DNA from: Ichthyophonus hoferi
Lineage: Eukaryota > Opisthokonta > Ichthyosporea > Ichthyophonida > Ichthyophonidae
Length of the DNA: 64,000 nucleotides
Assembly (NCBI GenBank): GCA_002751075.1
Contig: NAOQ01000057.1
Span: 133,067-197,066 of the forward strand
Reading direction: 5' to 3'
The notes under the pieces are model-generated. The model saw only the letters and a program-made list of their open reading frames with translations. It was not told where the DNA came from and ran no database searches. Position numbers and translations under genes: made by a program. How positions within the stretch are numbered: position 1 is the stretch's first letter; each line of letters starts with the position of its first letter. Below are positions 13,301-27,238 of this stretch, piece after piece.

Positions 13301-14018
13301 TTATAGGGATATATATACTGTAGAAAGTACAGTTATTTAGGTTGGAAGTTTATTAAGTGAAAAAGAAGAAGAAAAAAATGCAATTGGAAATGCCAACACT
13401 AATAGGTGTTCATGAGAAAAACACAGTAAAAATAAAATAATAAGGGCGGTATAGAGGAGTAGGACGAGAATTAGAGGGATAGAGTATAGACAGGCACAGA
13501 AAGAGGATTCTATATTAAGGTTATAACAAAATATATACAATATTGAATATAAAAGTACAACAAAACAGGACATAGTGGGTAAAAAATAGCTCTTCTGTTA
13601 AATTATTTTAGACTAAATACACTTACCTATCTAATATCCCCTTTGGAGTGCATCCAAAGGTTGTTAAAAAGAACACTCAAAGGACTAGAAGAGAGCAAGA
13701 TATATAACACCAACAATAATACGACACTAACCGGTTCAATTCGTTTTTCAAAGATACGTGAAGAGGCTGTCCAAACACCTTATTCGACCCTTCTTTGGTC
13801 TCATGCTTCAACTCGTCCCCGTGCTCTGTGCTAAATACCCCATCTACAACCAGGTCTTTCGTGTCAAAAACACATTCTTTAACACCATCCTCAATGGCTT
13901 TTAAAGTATATGTTGCTTTGCATTTAATAGTTTTCTTATCAAATAAAACATATACTTCCCAGTGGATATGAGCAGTAATTATAGAGTTAAAATTGCTTTG
14001 AGTGGAAGGGTCCTGCAT
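10370..14018 (-). CDS. LTA4H: Leukotriene A4 hydrolase-like M1 aminopeptidase
   Basis: Six exons, minus strand: 14018-13732, 13243-13090, 12788-12586, 12363-11511, 11138-10951, 10538-10370; 617 residues against 611 in human. Seen: GGMEN exopeptidase motif (266-270), zinc site HEIAH (293-297) with the second Glu in WLNEGF (316), VPYEKGF with the catalytic Tyr (381), and GRMKYVRPL with the Arg and Lys that hold the substrate carboxylate. The C-terminal helical domain aligns to the end (IAKDLGLN, human LVGKDLKVD). Known: a zinc M1 enzyme with tripeptide aminopeptidase activity and, in vertebrates, epoxide hydrolysis of LTA4 to LTB4, in the cytosol. Odd: the residue equal to human Tyr378 is Phe376. 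Whether this animal makes leukotrienes cannot be told from sequence. Confidence 0.96.
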
Positions 14019-14734
14019 AGTGAAAGGTAAACTATAAGGCAGGTAACAATGGTAGATAAATAAATAAATATATGTTACTGCACATTTGCTGTATTATATT
14101 TAAAAGCCGATATTTTCTCATCTCCTATTGGCCAATATAGTGTTAGCAGCACTACAAGGGCCAATCAAATGGTAAACAGTGTTTGTTTTTAAATGAGTGT
14201 ACTAAGATGGGACTATTTAAGTGGTAGATATATTCTACATAATATTACATTATACTTTATGATATAAATGTATATTGTAATATATATTTGTAGCTAAATA
14301 GGTGGTGGGTAAATATATGGTTTATTAATATATATATAGTGATATATAAGTGGATACATAGGTATATATATATATATATTACATTCATAATGGAATACAT
14401 ATTATGTAATTGCTCATACAGTGATCTAAGGGTGTATTTTGTTATCATATATATTTAGTATATTTATTGTTTGTATGTATTGTATTAAAAATATGAATAT
14501 TACATAGTAACATATCTTTTAAGATATGAGTTAAGCAAATCTTTAGAGAAATATGTTTATATTACAGTAAATAATAGAAAATTTAGCGATGTGATACATT
14601 AATCGAGATTGCCATTTAATTAAGTAGCTGTTAATCTAAATTAGTAATGAACCCATAAAAACATGATTGTTAAAACTTCCAATATTTAGAGGAGGCGTTG
14701 AAATGGTAGAATATGGGTTAAACATACCATGTCT

Positions 14735-14985
14735 TTTATTTTAAGCTCTTACCCTGACAATGACACATATTCGTTGGTGGATTATATTGTAAACAAAACT
14801 AGATACCCTCTCTCAACCATATTGTGGTTGATTTACACTACTATAAGCACATGTGACGTGGTGAGACTAATTAGGATTATACTGTGTACCTAATATAGTA
14901 TTGGAATTAATCTCAATCTGAATCGTCACTATCTAAGCTTGATAAATAATCGCTAGTATTTGATTAATAGCAGATAATAGCTTAA
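14735..14985. repeat. Dispersed repeat, copy A
   Basis: Aligns by eye with 33640-33862 and 53270-53510. Shared blocks: TCTCAACCA...GTGGTT, GTGAGAC, and AATTAATCTCAATC..AATC. A short GTCTCA...TGAGAC inverted pair encloses an AACCA/TGGTT hairpin. No coding capacity; family unclassified. Confidence 0.75.
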
Positions 14986-16002
14986 TAGAAGATATGTAAT
15001 ATTCTAATACAAATAAATAAGCAATTAGACATGGGTGGCTGAGGATCAGTTATGGGAGTGTCTTGATGGGGTAATCGGAATTCTTGACTCACCGATATAC
15101 AACTGACAGATTTGGCAGGTGGTCAAACTTTACTGTAGCTCATCAAAACGCACAGTTGTGGAGGCAGAGGACTCCAAGAACATTTACTTGATTTTGGCAT
15201 CCCTCTGAAAAAGTTTTTCCTGGACGTTAGCAAAAGCTATTTCATAATTGGGTTGATCACTCATATATTTGACAAAAATATGAAAAGAATAATAAACCGG
15301 AATAGATGCAATCAATGAAAGCTCATGGTTTCTGAAAAGAGGAGAACGGCAGTAAATGGCATGTTTCGAAGGTCCAAATCAGTAGCTAACAGACTTAATT
15401 GAGGGAAGATTGAGTGATCTAATGATGTAGTTGCAACTGAACAACTGCTCGGAGTGTAAGATGAATGATTGGATGAACGACTGGCTCAAGGGAAAGTCGA
15501 TTGGCTGAGAATGATTCAACCATTGCAAGGTGAAGATTGAAGGTACTAGTGTAAGCATAGTAAGGGCCCATAACCCCACTGGAATTAAGAGTAATGTCTA
15601 TTATATTGGGTTCTATTTTACTATTGAAAATAAAACTAATATTTGTTGTACTAATTTCTATTTGACTTGTAATGTTCTTATCTTCAGTTAGTTAATCTAA
15701 ATAGTTCTCACTAGGTAAAGGACATGCTAAAGCCCTTATTAGTTTTAATTGGTACACATGATTGCTGTGAACATATTAACAATTGCGTACAGATTGCTAA
15801 CTTACTATAATCACAGAATATCTAAGGCCTGAAACAATAGCTGATATAACCATCATGATACAGTACTAATCATATTATTATCGTAAATTAATAAATAGGA
15901 TTTTTGGCAAACCCTTAAAAGACACTATCCTATTGGCTTCAGCCTATCATATACTTAGAAGTATCCAATCTACAGACGTTTAGCATTTTGGGTATTCCAT
16001 AC

Positions 16003-16066
16003 CTGTGATATGTGCATTTTGACACCACCTCTGGATTAACTAATCTAGTTGCTGCATCTTGGCCAG
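16003..16066 (-). other. Exon-like segment, unrecognised
   Basis: A candidate acceptor (CTCTGGCAG) and donor (GTATGG) bracket 64 bp. The open frame reads GQDAATRLVNPEVVSKCTYH. It reads like protein more than random AT-rich DNA does, but I know no match and found no partner exons. Confidence 0.25.
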
Positions 16067-17722
16067 CTGCCAGAGATCAGAATAAGTGACTCAGCTTTTC
16101 TCTAAACAGTAGGACGCTCTTGACTTAAATTTAAAACGTTGGAGAATTGAAAAGTTAATATATACATATAAATGATGCAGACAGTTGACATATATATACG
16201 ACTTGGTATAGACACTTGTATGGAAACGGGGATAGGAAAAATATATATTGTGTTTATGGAGAGTACAGAATATATGTATACTATCTGGAATATAAATGAA
16301 GTTGATCAATCCTATAATTCACGTACTTATTGCCTTATAATTGAAGATATTCTATAAAACAATTCTTACTACTTCTGCAGTATTAAAGAAAATGGTACAT
16401 CATAGCATAGTTTATCTTAGTTTAGGTCCATGTATAGGTTTGTAAGAGGCCGGGTTTGATTATTTATTTACATACAGTACAGGCTCATGTTAAAGCCTCA
16501 ACATATACGGGTATATAAGCATATCGATGTGGCAATAATATTTCATAAAATATAATACCCGTCATGTACTGTCCTAAATATGCAATGTTGAATAGCGGAA
16601 TCATCCCTGGCATTAACTAAAGACTTAAAAATAGAAAATAAATGAGAACAGTTTGCAAAAATAAGACTTAAAGTAATCTGTGAGCATCCAATATTTAAAT
16701 TTAAGTTAGCTAGAGATCCATAATAAATAGGGAAGTTATTTGCAAACCCGAATCATTTGATCTAAGCGCTTTGCCATACTACATGATATTCTCTGCATCT
16801 TTTGATTGCGGGAATGCCTTCGCATATCTTGTATTTGGATATATATATACCAAGGACCCACTGTGTTAAATTTTTTTACACTTTGCTAAGGAGATAGTAC
16901 ATATGAATGGCTATTAAACTTGAAGCACCTATTCAAGGTAGGAAATTATAATGCATATCCACTATTAAAATAGCAAAGACAAATCAAAATCAGTAAGCAA
17001 ATGCCATATTTCAATTTCAAATATTTTGTGATTCGCTCTCTGGCGATCTTTATGCTAGCCTTAAATTTAGTCCAGTTGGTAAGAAATAATAGTCCCATGA
17101 AAAATGATATACATATACGTAATGTAATATATATATCCCCTCGTTGCGAATTCCATATTGAAAATATTTATTTTTGACCATGCATAAATATTCAAACTAA
17201 ATATAAACCTTTGGGAGGGTAAGGTTTAACAAAATCGGAACTGAAGGGTCCCTGATCTGCTTGTTGCAAAATTCCTTACTCGTTAAAAAAATACGATCAT
17301 ACTGTAGATGATATGTATCCACAGCAAGGAGTGCTAATAGGGAAAGGAAAGAAGAATCACATTAAATTCATAGTCTCTGCCTTTGTATAGAGTAAAATAT
17401 ATATCTTTTGTATGTATTATATATGTCCGCTGAATATATGAATAAAAACCGCCGCAACATGATAGAGTTTGGTTATAAAATGTGCACAATGAAAACACTT
17501 TCATACCAATATATGTGACCAACACTGCTATATATAACCATATCCCTGTCACCCAGCCGCATCTCTATACGTCAAGAGTGCACAAAACTAAGCACATGAA
17601 ACAAAATGTCAACAAGGAGACGTAGCTCCCCACATATCCAACGCATATAAGTTGTGCGCCCGTGATCCTCCTCCAATCCCCATCTTTTCTTCGTTTCCCA
17701 TCCCAATGGTGGTAGAGCCTGA

Positions 17723-20700
17723 CTATTTCTGCACTCTCTCTCCACGCCAATAAACTGGCCCGCGTCGCTTGAGCTTGAGTTCTTTGACACCACGGCGTGC
17801 CTCCCTCCTCTCCCTCATATGCTCCTTGTTCATCTAAGAGGGAAAGAGGGTGAGCCAATGTAGAATATGTATGTATCAATAAAAACGACAAATTGTTATG
17901 ATACGGTGCTAATGATTAAAATCGGTAGGTTAAACAATAAATGTAAAAAAGAAAGAAAGAAAAGGAAAATTCATATGTATGTTGTTTATGCCCAATGGCG
18001 CTATATAGGCTAACCCTACAATATGGCAATATAAAAATACGCAATCATGGTCGCATATAGTTGTAAAATGTAACTATAACCAAATTCAAGACTATATATG
18101 TATGGATAAAAGAGGTTACCTGTTCCTTTTCCTCTTGTTCCGGATTTCTTGGCTTCTCCAATTTTAGTAAATGTGTCCTTCCGGCTACGCGACTCTTGGA
18201 ATGAGTGACGGGTTCCTATGTATATATGTGCATGGTTGAGGGAGATAGGGCGGGTGTCAGTGATAGTGTGAGGTCATTAACATCTTAGCAGTGGTAGAGT
18301 AAGTGAATGGTTAAGGGAATAGAGACCACTTCCTGATTAGAAATATATTGTCCGGCCACGGATAAAGAACATTTAAGTCTATGCCAGGTAGAGGAGTAAT
18401 TAACGTAATGGCAGGATATGCCCCACGATTCTAATGATTAGATGATGATATATAATCAATATATTCAGTTACGTCTTCTTTGATAAAGGCCAAGCACACG
18501 TTTACTAATATATCAACACATGGCTAATTGTCTGGGAAAATGTAATTAACCACACCTTAACGAGTGCATGCATTCAACATAACATATTCATAATAGCATA
18601 CATGTAGGTCATTATACAGCCTTTTATATTTAAGATGTATGCCATATCCCATAGTTCAACTAACAATTCTTATAAGGCCAACTATATTAACTGCTGATCA
18701 GCTTAATAAGATAATGATGAGGAGAACTAGTGGAGGCACAGTAGTATTCTAACTCTGTTACAAACCAGTCAATAAACTGCAACACAAGATTTTGAGGTGG
18801 GGCTAGAAGAAACAAATGAACAACAAACAACATATTATACAAAATGAGACTTCAACAAAGAAATATAAATTTAGTTTACCTAATATTGTGAAAAATATAA
18901 CAAGGGAATAGAGAAGAAAAAAAATGGATTGGAGAATAGAACTGGAATGACAAAAAGAAAATGATGGATAAGACTGGCAATACCTTGGTTTCCTTCTCCA
19001 CACGCTGACCCAGTGACAACTTCTTGGCTGCTTTGAGCTTCTGCAACGCTGTAAAGTAAAGTCGGATATTAGCCACATTGACACAATATATGCTCTCGTA
19101 TCAACCTTAATTCATTGTAGAATTGCTCGTGAAAATCTATTAATAACAGGCAGTATAGTGAATGGGGATAAAAAAATGCATGAATTTGTTTGTAACAGTG
19201 GAAATGGCAGAATTTTACACATGGAAGTCACCAAGAAAAGCAGATGATGTATAAGTAAGAAGATAAACTGAAATGGAAAGCAAGGTAGAGGGAAAAAATG
19301 GGATAAAATACAGAATATATGGACAGCATAACAAAGACATCAAAGTACAATGAGGAAATAGAAAAGAATAGGGTTAAAACAACGGAATAAGAAGACGAAA
19401 GAGAAGGAAAAGGTAAATATGAGAGAAAACGAGAAAAAAAGCAATATAGAGAAAGAGAGGGGATAGAGTAAACAACAACAGATAAAGAAGAAAGAAAATA
19501 AATCACAGGATGTTACACTCACCTGCTAATGCTTCCTCCTTTCTACTGAAGTTAAAGCCTTCCTTGATCTCAAACAGTTTAGGCTGCTTCTTAGGCGCGG
19601 GTACCTTCTTTTGCTTTTCTTCCCTGTAAATAAGACCACCCACCCACCCGACCATGTTAGCTACTATGACTCCTTATATACGCGGTAGGATTGTTTGTTC
19701 TTCAACCAATGAGCATAAAACTAATACATAGTCATCAACTAGTGAACAAAATTCCATTTTAAATATGACCACCCAAATAAAAACACATGTAAATACTTAA
19801 ACACGGGCACTAATGGAAGCAGATACTATATGCAAGGCACAATGACATCAAATGCAGGGTAGGCTCCACTTACTTCACGTCTCTCTCATCTTCACTTTCA
19901 TCAGAGTCTTCCTCTGAGCTAGGACGGCCTTCTGGCTCAGACTGTAGAAGCAGAATGATTTAGCAATGGAGAGCCCCAATAAACGATGGGACAACGGGGT
20001 TCATATATTGCACAAAGATAGTGTGAATGAATAAGCTTAATTATAATGATGTCCCAGAGAACAAACGAGACAAATACATATGTTTTTTCAAAAACAGTGA
20101 CTCTAAAACATACCTCTTCGTCCTCTTCTATCTCATCAAACTGCTCCGCAATATCCGCTGGCTTGGATTTAGGATGACGTGTCCTGTGCCATTGCAAATC
20201 ATGCATAAGGAAGGGAGACTGCCACCAATTTCTCAAAATAATAATACCAAGTACAGGAATAGGGTAGGGTGGTATATGCTATAATATGATAGTATAGTGT
20301 AAGATACAATAAGATAAGAAATGATCATAAATAAGAAAGACAAGATAAAGATATAAGAGATAGTGTAGGAAAATAAAATAAAGAAGGGAGAGAGCAGACT
20401 GACTTGAAATCGTCGCTAGTAGTATCCACAGAGAAGTCAGGATTCTTCCAAAGAGCAGCAAAACGATCATCTGCCAGAGGGTTGGTAGTTGGCTCGGGTT
20501 CCTATAAAGATGGTTTATGTTAGAAAAATATACAGGCAAGAGATATATGTTAATATAATATGACTGACCCAGGGCCAGTTAGGTCTGTGCTATGATCCTA
20601 ATATGTATGTCGCCCTACACTGCTACCCATCTATATATTTGTATGTGCTGTGATAAAAGAATGAGAGGTAAAACAGATAATAATTATGAGACCTCTACCT

Positions 20701-23700
20701 TAACTGAGGATCATGCAATTAGACCAAAGACTATTATTGAAGCAAAGGTGTTTGCACGTATGGCTATGTACGTATGTACGTATGTGTTTATATCAGAATA
20801 CAAGGTAGCGGAATATATCAAGGAATACCCTCATATTCAAGATGATAATAACAAAACATATTGCATTCTCCTTTATCCGAAAGCTGTATGCATGATTAGG
20901 CCATCACAATTGGTAACCATGACAAGGGAAAATGTATGAACTACAAAAATTATAAATAACTAAAAACCTAAATTCTGATAAATTGAAACAGACTTTTTCG
21001 CATCCCAATATCAAATAACTAGCCTGTACCACCACTATTATGTATAAATATCAAAAATTAAAAATGAAAGGGTCGAAGTGTATGTACAAAGTGGAAAAGT
21101 GATAGAAAAATAATACTAAATAACAATTATAAAGGTAGAGGGTAAGAAATAAATAGAGAGAGGAATAATAGGAATAATAGAAAAGACAGAAAAATCAAAC
21201 AATGAGGAAAGAGATAGAGGGGAAATATAGGAAAAGAAAAAATCCAAAATAAAAACGCTTAATATAAGGGGGGCAACACCCACATCTTTCTTCTTCTTGA
21301 CCTTCTTATCGGCCATGATGTGCTTGGCATATTCCTTATTGAGCTTAGGCAGTCTCTTAACAACACCTGTGAAACATTTAGTTATTATCATAAATAAACA
21401 TACAGGTACACCACGGGTGCTAAAATATATGGCTAGCTCCTTTGTCTCTCCCTCTCCACTCCTATACTACACACTATCGCTTATCCACTTGGCAAGTGTC
21501 TATATGGAGGGAGGTACATATATGTAGAGCTCGTGGTCACATACCAATGCCATACCTATCCATTCACAACCTGCATACTACTCTACCTATCCCTCTCGCT
21601 GTAACCTCCATGTACACCTGTTAATGGCATACATACCAATACGATTGGCGCTCTTCTCCTCAATCTTCTGCTGTACTTTCTCCTTCCTATACTTTTCATA
21701 GGCAAAGGGCTCGGCAATAGCCTTAGCCTTATGATAAAGACGAATGTCCATGAAGAAACCATGCATGTAAGAACGCAATAGTTTGCTTCCCACCAGGTGG
21801 CCCAGTCCAAGTGATTCGATCTCAGGTCGCGTAACAAACTATAATGAGAGGTAGGTTAAAATTATAATAACGGTAATAGTGCATATTGGCCAACTTTAGT
21901 TGGCCTAAATATATCTTTGGTGCTGATTGGTTTTATAGGCTGCAAGATGTCGAGAAGCAGTAAAGACTTTAGTTTTTACGGAATATCCACGCCAAACCCT
22001 TGCTAGTATTAAAGTCTTTTAAGAATAAAAAGAAAATGGCGCTTGTACAGTGATACTGGCACTAAAGCTTAGCCCGGAGGTTAGCCGATCAATACTTCCA
22101 GTTTACTCTGCTTAATGCTAAGTGCCCACAATGATTCCCTAGCTCTCGCTCTGTCTCTCCACGATAGCCGCCCCTACAACTAACCTTATAATCGTCATAG
22201 ACAGCACCCTGTTCTGTCTCCTGTAGTTCTTCTGTAATACTATCCAAGAAGTGACACCATTTGGGAGCTATGGAACCCACCACCATACAGTTAATACCCC
22301 CTGTTAAACTAAACATATAACAACAAACATATTAACAGGCTAGGCATTGTTTTTATAAGAGAGGAAAACGCACCCCTAGAGAGGATATAATAGTTACATG
22401 TATAGATAGAGAAGGAACGAGACAGGAAAGGCGTGTTACTAAAAGATGATATGGAGAAGATGATATGGAGAAAATAACCATAAACAAGTTGGTAGGGTGG
22501 TTATAAATAGCACCCTATCAGAAAGGTTCATACCAGGTCCTAATTCAGGAATGTAGTATGTACTCATTGACTTGTCCTCATTGGCTGTCATGATTAGTCC
22601 AGTGCCTTCAGGGACACAAGTGTCGTTGATGTTGGCTGTAAGAATGACGTGTCAGAATCTGATAAGTGGAAGATGGGCATATGGTCTAAAATCTTATATT
22701 AGTAAGACACAAATGACATGGCAGGCCAGTACGGTGGAGACGGAACAAGAACCGAAGTCAATATACACTTATATAAGCTTATATAGCTCTCTCACCCTCA
22801 GGCTCAATGGAAGTGAAGTTGTCTCCTGTGTGTGTATCCCATATCTTGACTACTTTGGTATCGGATGAGATGACCCTATTAGATGTATGGAATTTAATGT
22901 CCTATGGAAGGGTTGGATTAGTAAGGATTTTGAATATGATTGGGTATAGAGACGTGAGGGTCATCCCACACGTGGATAATTATTGCCCTAAAACTGCCCT
23001 CTAGACCAATATTAGAACCAATATTGACATGCATTAGATATAAAGACATTAACTGGTATTAGCCCACAAGTGCTATATATATCTTCTTGTACGTGCGTGT
23101 GCACATCCGTATATATTTAATATATCCCTTTGTTATATATAGTTGATATCATACCTTTATTGGGTAGCCGTAATTATGGTCCTTGGTTAGCATAGAAGCA
23201 TTAGCACGAATATCATACATCAAAACCTGCCCTCCAGACGTGCCCACCGCCATAGTTAGGCCATCTAAAGAAGCCATGTTAGTTCACTTCATACCTCGTG
23301 TATGTACCAATTAATACCTAGGCCTGCAGTTTATTGAAGTATAAGACTCCTCACCAATCTTAATGAAACTACTGTTAACAATAATTCCTATTCCCCGAGG
23401 TACCTTCCCTTTCCCTCTCATTATTTCTCTATAAATATATGTCGTCCTTATTTATCATGGCCTTTAAAACCTACTGGTACAGGTGCTTTCTCTCTTCTCC
23501 CTCACCTACCGTTGTGAAAGCGCATAGCTGTGATTTCCTCCAGCACCCCCTCATTGGCTGATACCTGGACATCCAACATACCAATCCTCTCTCGGCTACG
23601 AGGGTCCCAGGCTTCTACCCTACCATCCACTGAGCCAACCGCTGTATAGCACACAGGTAATAATATTGTTAGGCATGGATTTGATAGCCTTAAAACCAAA

Positions 23701-26589
23701 TCATATCTATGTGCAACAAGCTGTAGTTATTATTTTTATAAAAGGAATGCAAATAATATAAAATATTGATAGGCAGTAGAGGTTTGAATAGCCTAACTTG
23801 GGCAGCTGGTAAGCTGGCTTCAAAGAGAGCCTTACACAACACATTCATACAATTTTCCAAAGATAAAACCCTACAGGGAAGAACAACTACCTATGAACTG
23901 GTGCATAGGGTTGACTTTAATAACGTTAAATTCTTTGGAGCTACCCTGGAGGGAGGCCATAAATTGACCCTGATCTAGGTTGAGCCTATAGATTTCACTC
24001 CTGTACGCCCATACATACATATCAGTGCCTATCTTATATATTAAGTTATAAATACATATCATTTTAAGGAGAGAGCAAGAGAAAGGAAAGAAAGAGTTGG
24101 AAGGAATAAAAGGAAGGGCAGGTGTATATATCAGTGTATGCTGGCTGGTTATTGGCAGCGTGCACAGAGGTTGTAAACAAATGTTAATTTGAACATATCC
24201 CATTGCGAAACGATTATATCCAGAACAATACAATATATTATAGTACACGTCTTCCTCCTGGGTTGGGCTGCTACCTAAGTACCTTATCTCTCTATTTATC
24301 ATCAATCAGGTAAACAAAAATACTGCATGAGAGGTAGGATTAGGTTTAAAGGGAACAGGATAGATGAAGAGGTACGTTACCCTGCAGCAGCCACATAGAG
24401 TTCACATGAACCGTAATGGTAGGTCATGTCTCTTCCAAATTTGGGAATTCTTGTGTTAAAATAGCGACCATAGGCTGCGTGAAGTTCAATATTGCGATCC
24501 GACTGGATAGATAATAGTAAAGGATGGGTAAATAAATGCAATAAGTTGTAAGTATCAGATAAAAACAAGCAAAATTGAAAAATAAAATGCAAAAGGCGAG
24601 AACGAATAATCTTTAATGTCAGTGATCGGGTGTGAATACCTATATATGAGAACATGTTTGTAAGAGTTTGTGTATGGGATATATATACGGAGGTAAGCCT
24701 GAATATCAGGCATCTGGCTTTGAATATAGGTATGCACCAGTGAAAAGGTAGCGTATAAGGATATTGGTCTGTAGGAGGTGTACGCTATTATAAATACTGT
24801 GTAACAACGGATGATAGAGAGCACCCTATATAAAAAATAATGACATCGATGCAAAACATCTCAGATGCTCTCTTTCTTTTTGTAACTCCCTTTCACCACT
24901 TACACTCACACTATACACCGTGCCACTTCTCTAAACCCCTAGGTCTTGATATAACAACTACCCTGCCCATTTACCAATTTGATATGCTTTGCCTACATGC
25001 CAATATACTCCTGCCTTTCTCTTCGCCTACTCTCTTTATCTCTTTGGTGTTTATCCTCTCCACCTACCTGTAAGAAGACCATCTTCCTGTAGTCCTCGGA
25101 AAGGATCTGAAACTGTACAGTCTCAGCATCCATATACCTTTCAAATTTCATAGCGAGCTCTGCTGTTTCATAGCATCTCACTCTTGGCTTGTACACGCCT
25201 GTAAGGGAATTGATGAGGCTAAGATAGTACAATCTCGTCAGGGTAGAGGGTATGTATGGGTAGAAGCATGGCGTAGGTAGTAGGTAGATGTGGTAGGTAT
25301 ATAGGAGCAAATGCTTATGTATGTGTGTGTGCATAGTCTAAGGGTCCTGTATTAATCCACATGGGGGGGGCTGAATGGCCTTTATACTACATGCTCTAAC
25401 TATTATGTATAACAAATACTATGATGTATGATTGTCCTGTATATATGTAGATCTATTTGTAGAATATACATATGTGCGTGTGTGTGTGCACGTGCCCCAA
25501 TCGCCAGCAATCATAAGGTCATTATCATAGCCTTTCCTTGCATATTCTTCTTATCAATGTCAGCACTTCCGCTCGATAAAAACCAATATATATATATCTA
25601 GATGATAAATGTAAAACGTACCTGTAGCCATAATGTATTGTTGATCTGGAGACATTTTTATTTTGGTGGCTGCACAAGGCATCTCAAAGTCTTGTATAAG
25701 TTGAATACGCTGGGGTTGGAGTGAGAGCATAGGATAGTGGAGTAGAAGGAAGAAGAGATAGAAGGGGGAAGAGAGAGAAAAAATGAAAGGAATATATGGA
25801 TTTATTTAGAAACTTGGGTACGTGATATGATATAATGGACAAATGTTTATGGCAGTACTGCGAAGTGTGTGTAGATGTGTGTTAAATAATTCAATGAAAA
25901 TGTGGGTATGAGTGTAAGCAGATAATGTATATCTAAACCAATGTGAGCACACCAAGCACATTATTATACGTGTCATAGCCATCAATATATATATGTGGTT
26001 GTGTACGTGTGTATGTGTGTGTGTAAACTTGCGCACAATTGGATTGACTTGCATGGGTGATGACCATGTGTATTTAAGAGTGAGTAGGCAGATTAAAGTA
26101 GAATACAGGTATGGACCGTAGGATGTAAAAAGCGTGTAACTATGTACGCATTTATATATACAACACCTGTACATGTGTATAGACAAACGGGCGTACATCT
26201 GTCTATGCTAAAATATGTTTGTACCTATAGTGTAAAAGCATGTGCAACTATCCACTGCTAAAAATATGACCACGGAAAAGAAGTCAATTTTATATGCAAC
26301 TAAGGGAGTGGGGTAATAAACGTGTGACCCAAGAGTAACCGACAGGGGTGGTGAGTATGAATGAATGCTCCCGTCAACCCTCTCCTCTTTCCTGTACTAT
26401 CCATATCATAAAATATAAAGGCATATATCAAAAGTCCGTTGCTAATACAAATAGCGTCACGTGTACCTGTCTAAGCTCTGCATCATTCTGTAATAGGCGT
26501 CTCTTCTGGCGATCATTAAGCCAGGTGGGCAGCAGTTTGCCCGAGTTAACATTATAAATCTTAACATCATTGACATTAGTGAACTTCAT
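17723..26589 (-). CDS. NOL10: Nucleolar protein 10 (NOL10/Enp2)
   Basis: Nineteen exons, minus strand: 26589-26467, 25709-25622, 25198-25068, 24502-24381, 24000-23891, 23641-23510, 23264-23155, 22901-22796, 22635-22534, 22267-22185, 21838-21637, 21366-21284, 20501-20404, 20183-20114, 19941-19874, 19623-19523, 19048-18984, 18215-18120, 17833-17723; 666 residues against 688 in human. Seen: the start (NVNDVKIYNVNSGKLLPTWL), YKPRVRCYE, TRIPKFGRDMTYHYGSCELY, GRVEAWDPRSRERIGMLD, APKWCHFLDSITEELQE and SYMHGFFMDIRLYHK all track human NOL10 in order. The first 390 or so residues form a WD40-type propeller; the tail is acidic then lysine/arginine-rich. Known of yeast Enp2: nucleolar, needed for 18S rRNA maturation in the small-subunit processome. 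All phases close. One donor is weak (GTGGGT at 21283) and one exon end uses GTCAGT. Confidence 0.95.
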
Positions 26590-26785
26590 GATTGCTCAAG
26601 ATTACTCAAACCCCCTAGGGCTGGCGACAAGTAAGAAAAAAAATATGCAAGATCTGCAGTGCAGCTAAATATTGTGGTCTTCCTGCAGCTACCAAGTCTA
26701 TGCACAAGAGGTTAAGCTGGTATATTAATAGAGGTGGTAGGGCATGCAGGGTATATATAGGATAGATGGTTAGACGGCGCATGTG

Positions 26786-26818
26786 CACGTGTGCAATAAT
26801 TACTGGTCACATCACGTG
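26786..26818. promoter_or_regulatory. Two CACGTG E-boxes upstream of NOL10
   Basis: CACGTG at 26786-26791 and 26813-26818, about 200-230 bp upstream of the NOL10 start codon; a third lies at 26458-26463 at the start of intron 1. CACGTG is the Myc/Max-type site and NOL10 is a ribosome-biogenesis gene. The function is inferred. Confidence 0.45.
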
Positions 26819-27238
26819 TATTATTTGCCGCGCTTCGTTATCTCTATTTGTATTGGTGAGTTTTACATTTATCTCTCAGATCAGTTCTTGTGTATTGGCT
26901 CATTAGAAATTTTTGAAATTTGCCTACAAAGACAGTCAGTCCCATAGGTATTACTGAACTTTTTTCTCGCAACTTCAAGACAAGCTTTTTCTACTATTAA
27001 TATATAGGCTTGCACCACTACTATCTAATAGCTACACTTTTATTTTTGAACAACGATATTTTAATAAAATATTAAATACTGGAAAGACTTGTTTATTTTA
27101 CTTTTATATGTATAAAATATCCGTACTAAGCTAGCATTGACGCTACAATCGCTATATAAAGTTTACATTTTACATGGGCTCTATATATTAACTGTACAGG
27201 CTTTTGATTTGGGCTTTTTACGGTATATTAAAGTTAAT

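Larger units (their letters stand above)
14019..17722. other. Gene-poor stretch between LTA4H and NOL10
   Basis: 3.7 kb, AT-rich. It holds a copy of the dispersed repeat (14735-14985). On the minus strand lie a few coding-like scraps: an ATG-led frame starting MSDQPNYEIAFANVQEK near 15270-15190, and an exon-like segment at 16066-16003. I could not join them into a gene or recognise a family. Confidence 0.45.

Noticed and set aside
24840-25073. Plus-strand frame of 77 codons
   Set aside because: Lies in a NOL10 intron and ends opposite the exon at 25068-25198; no splice or family support.
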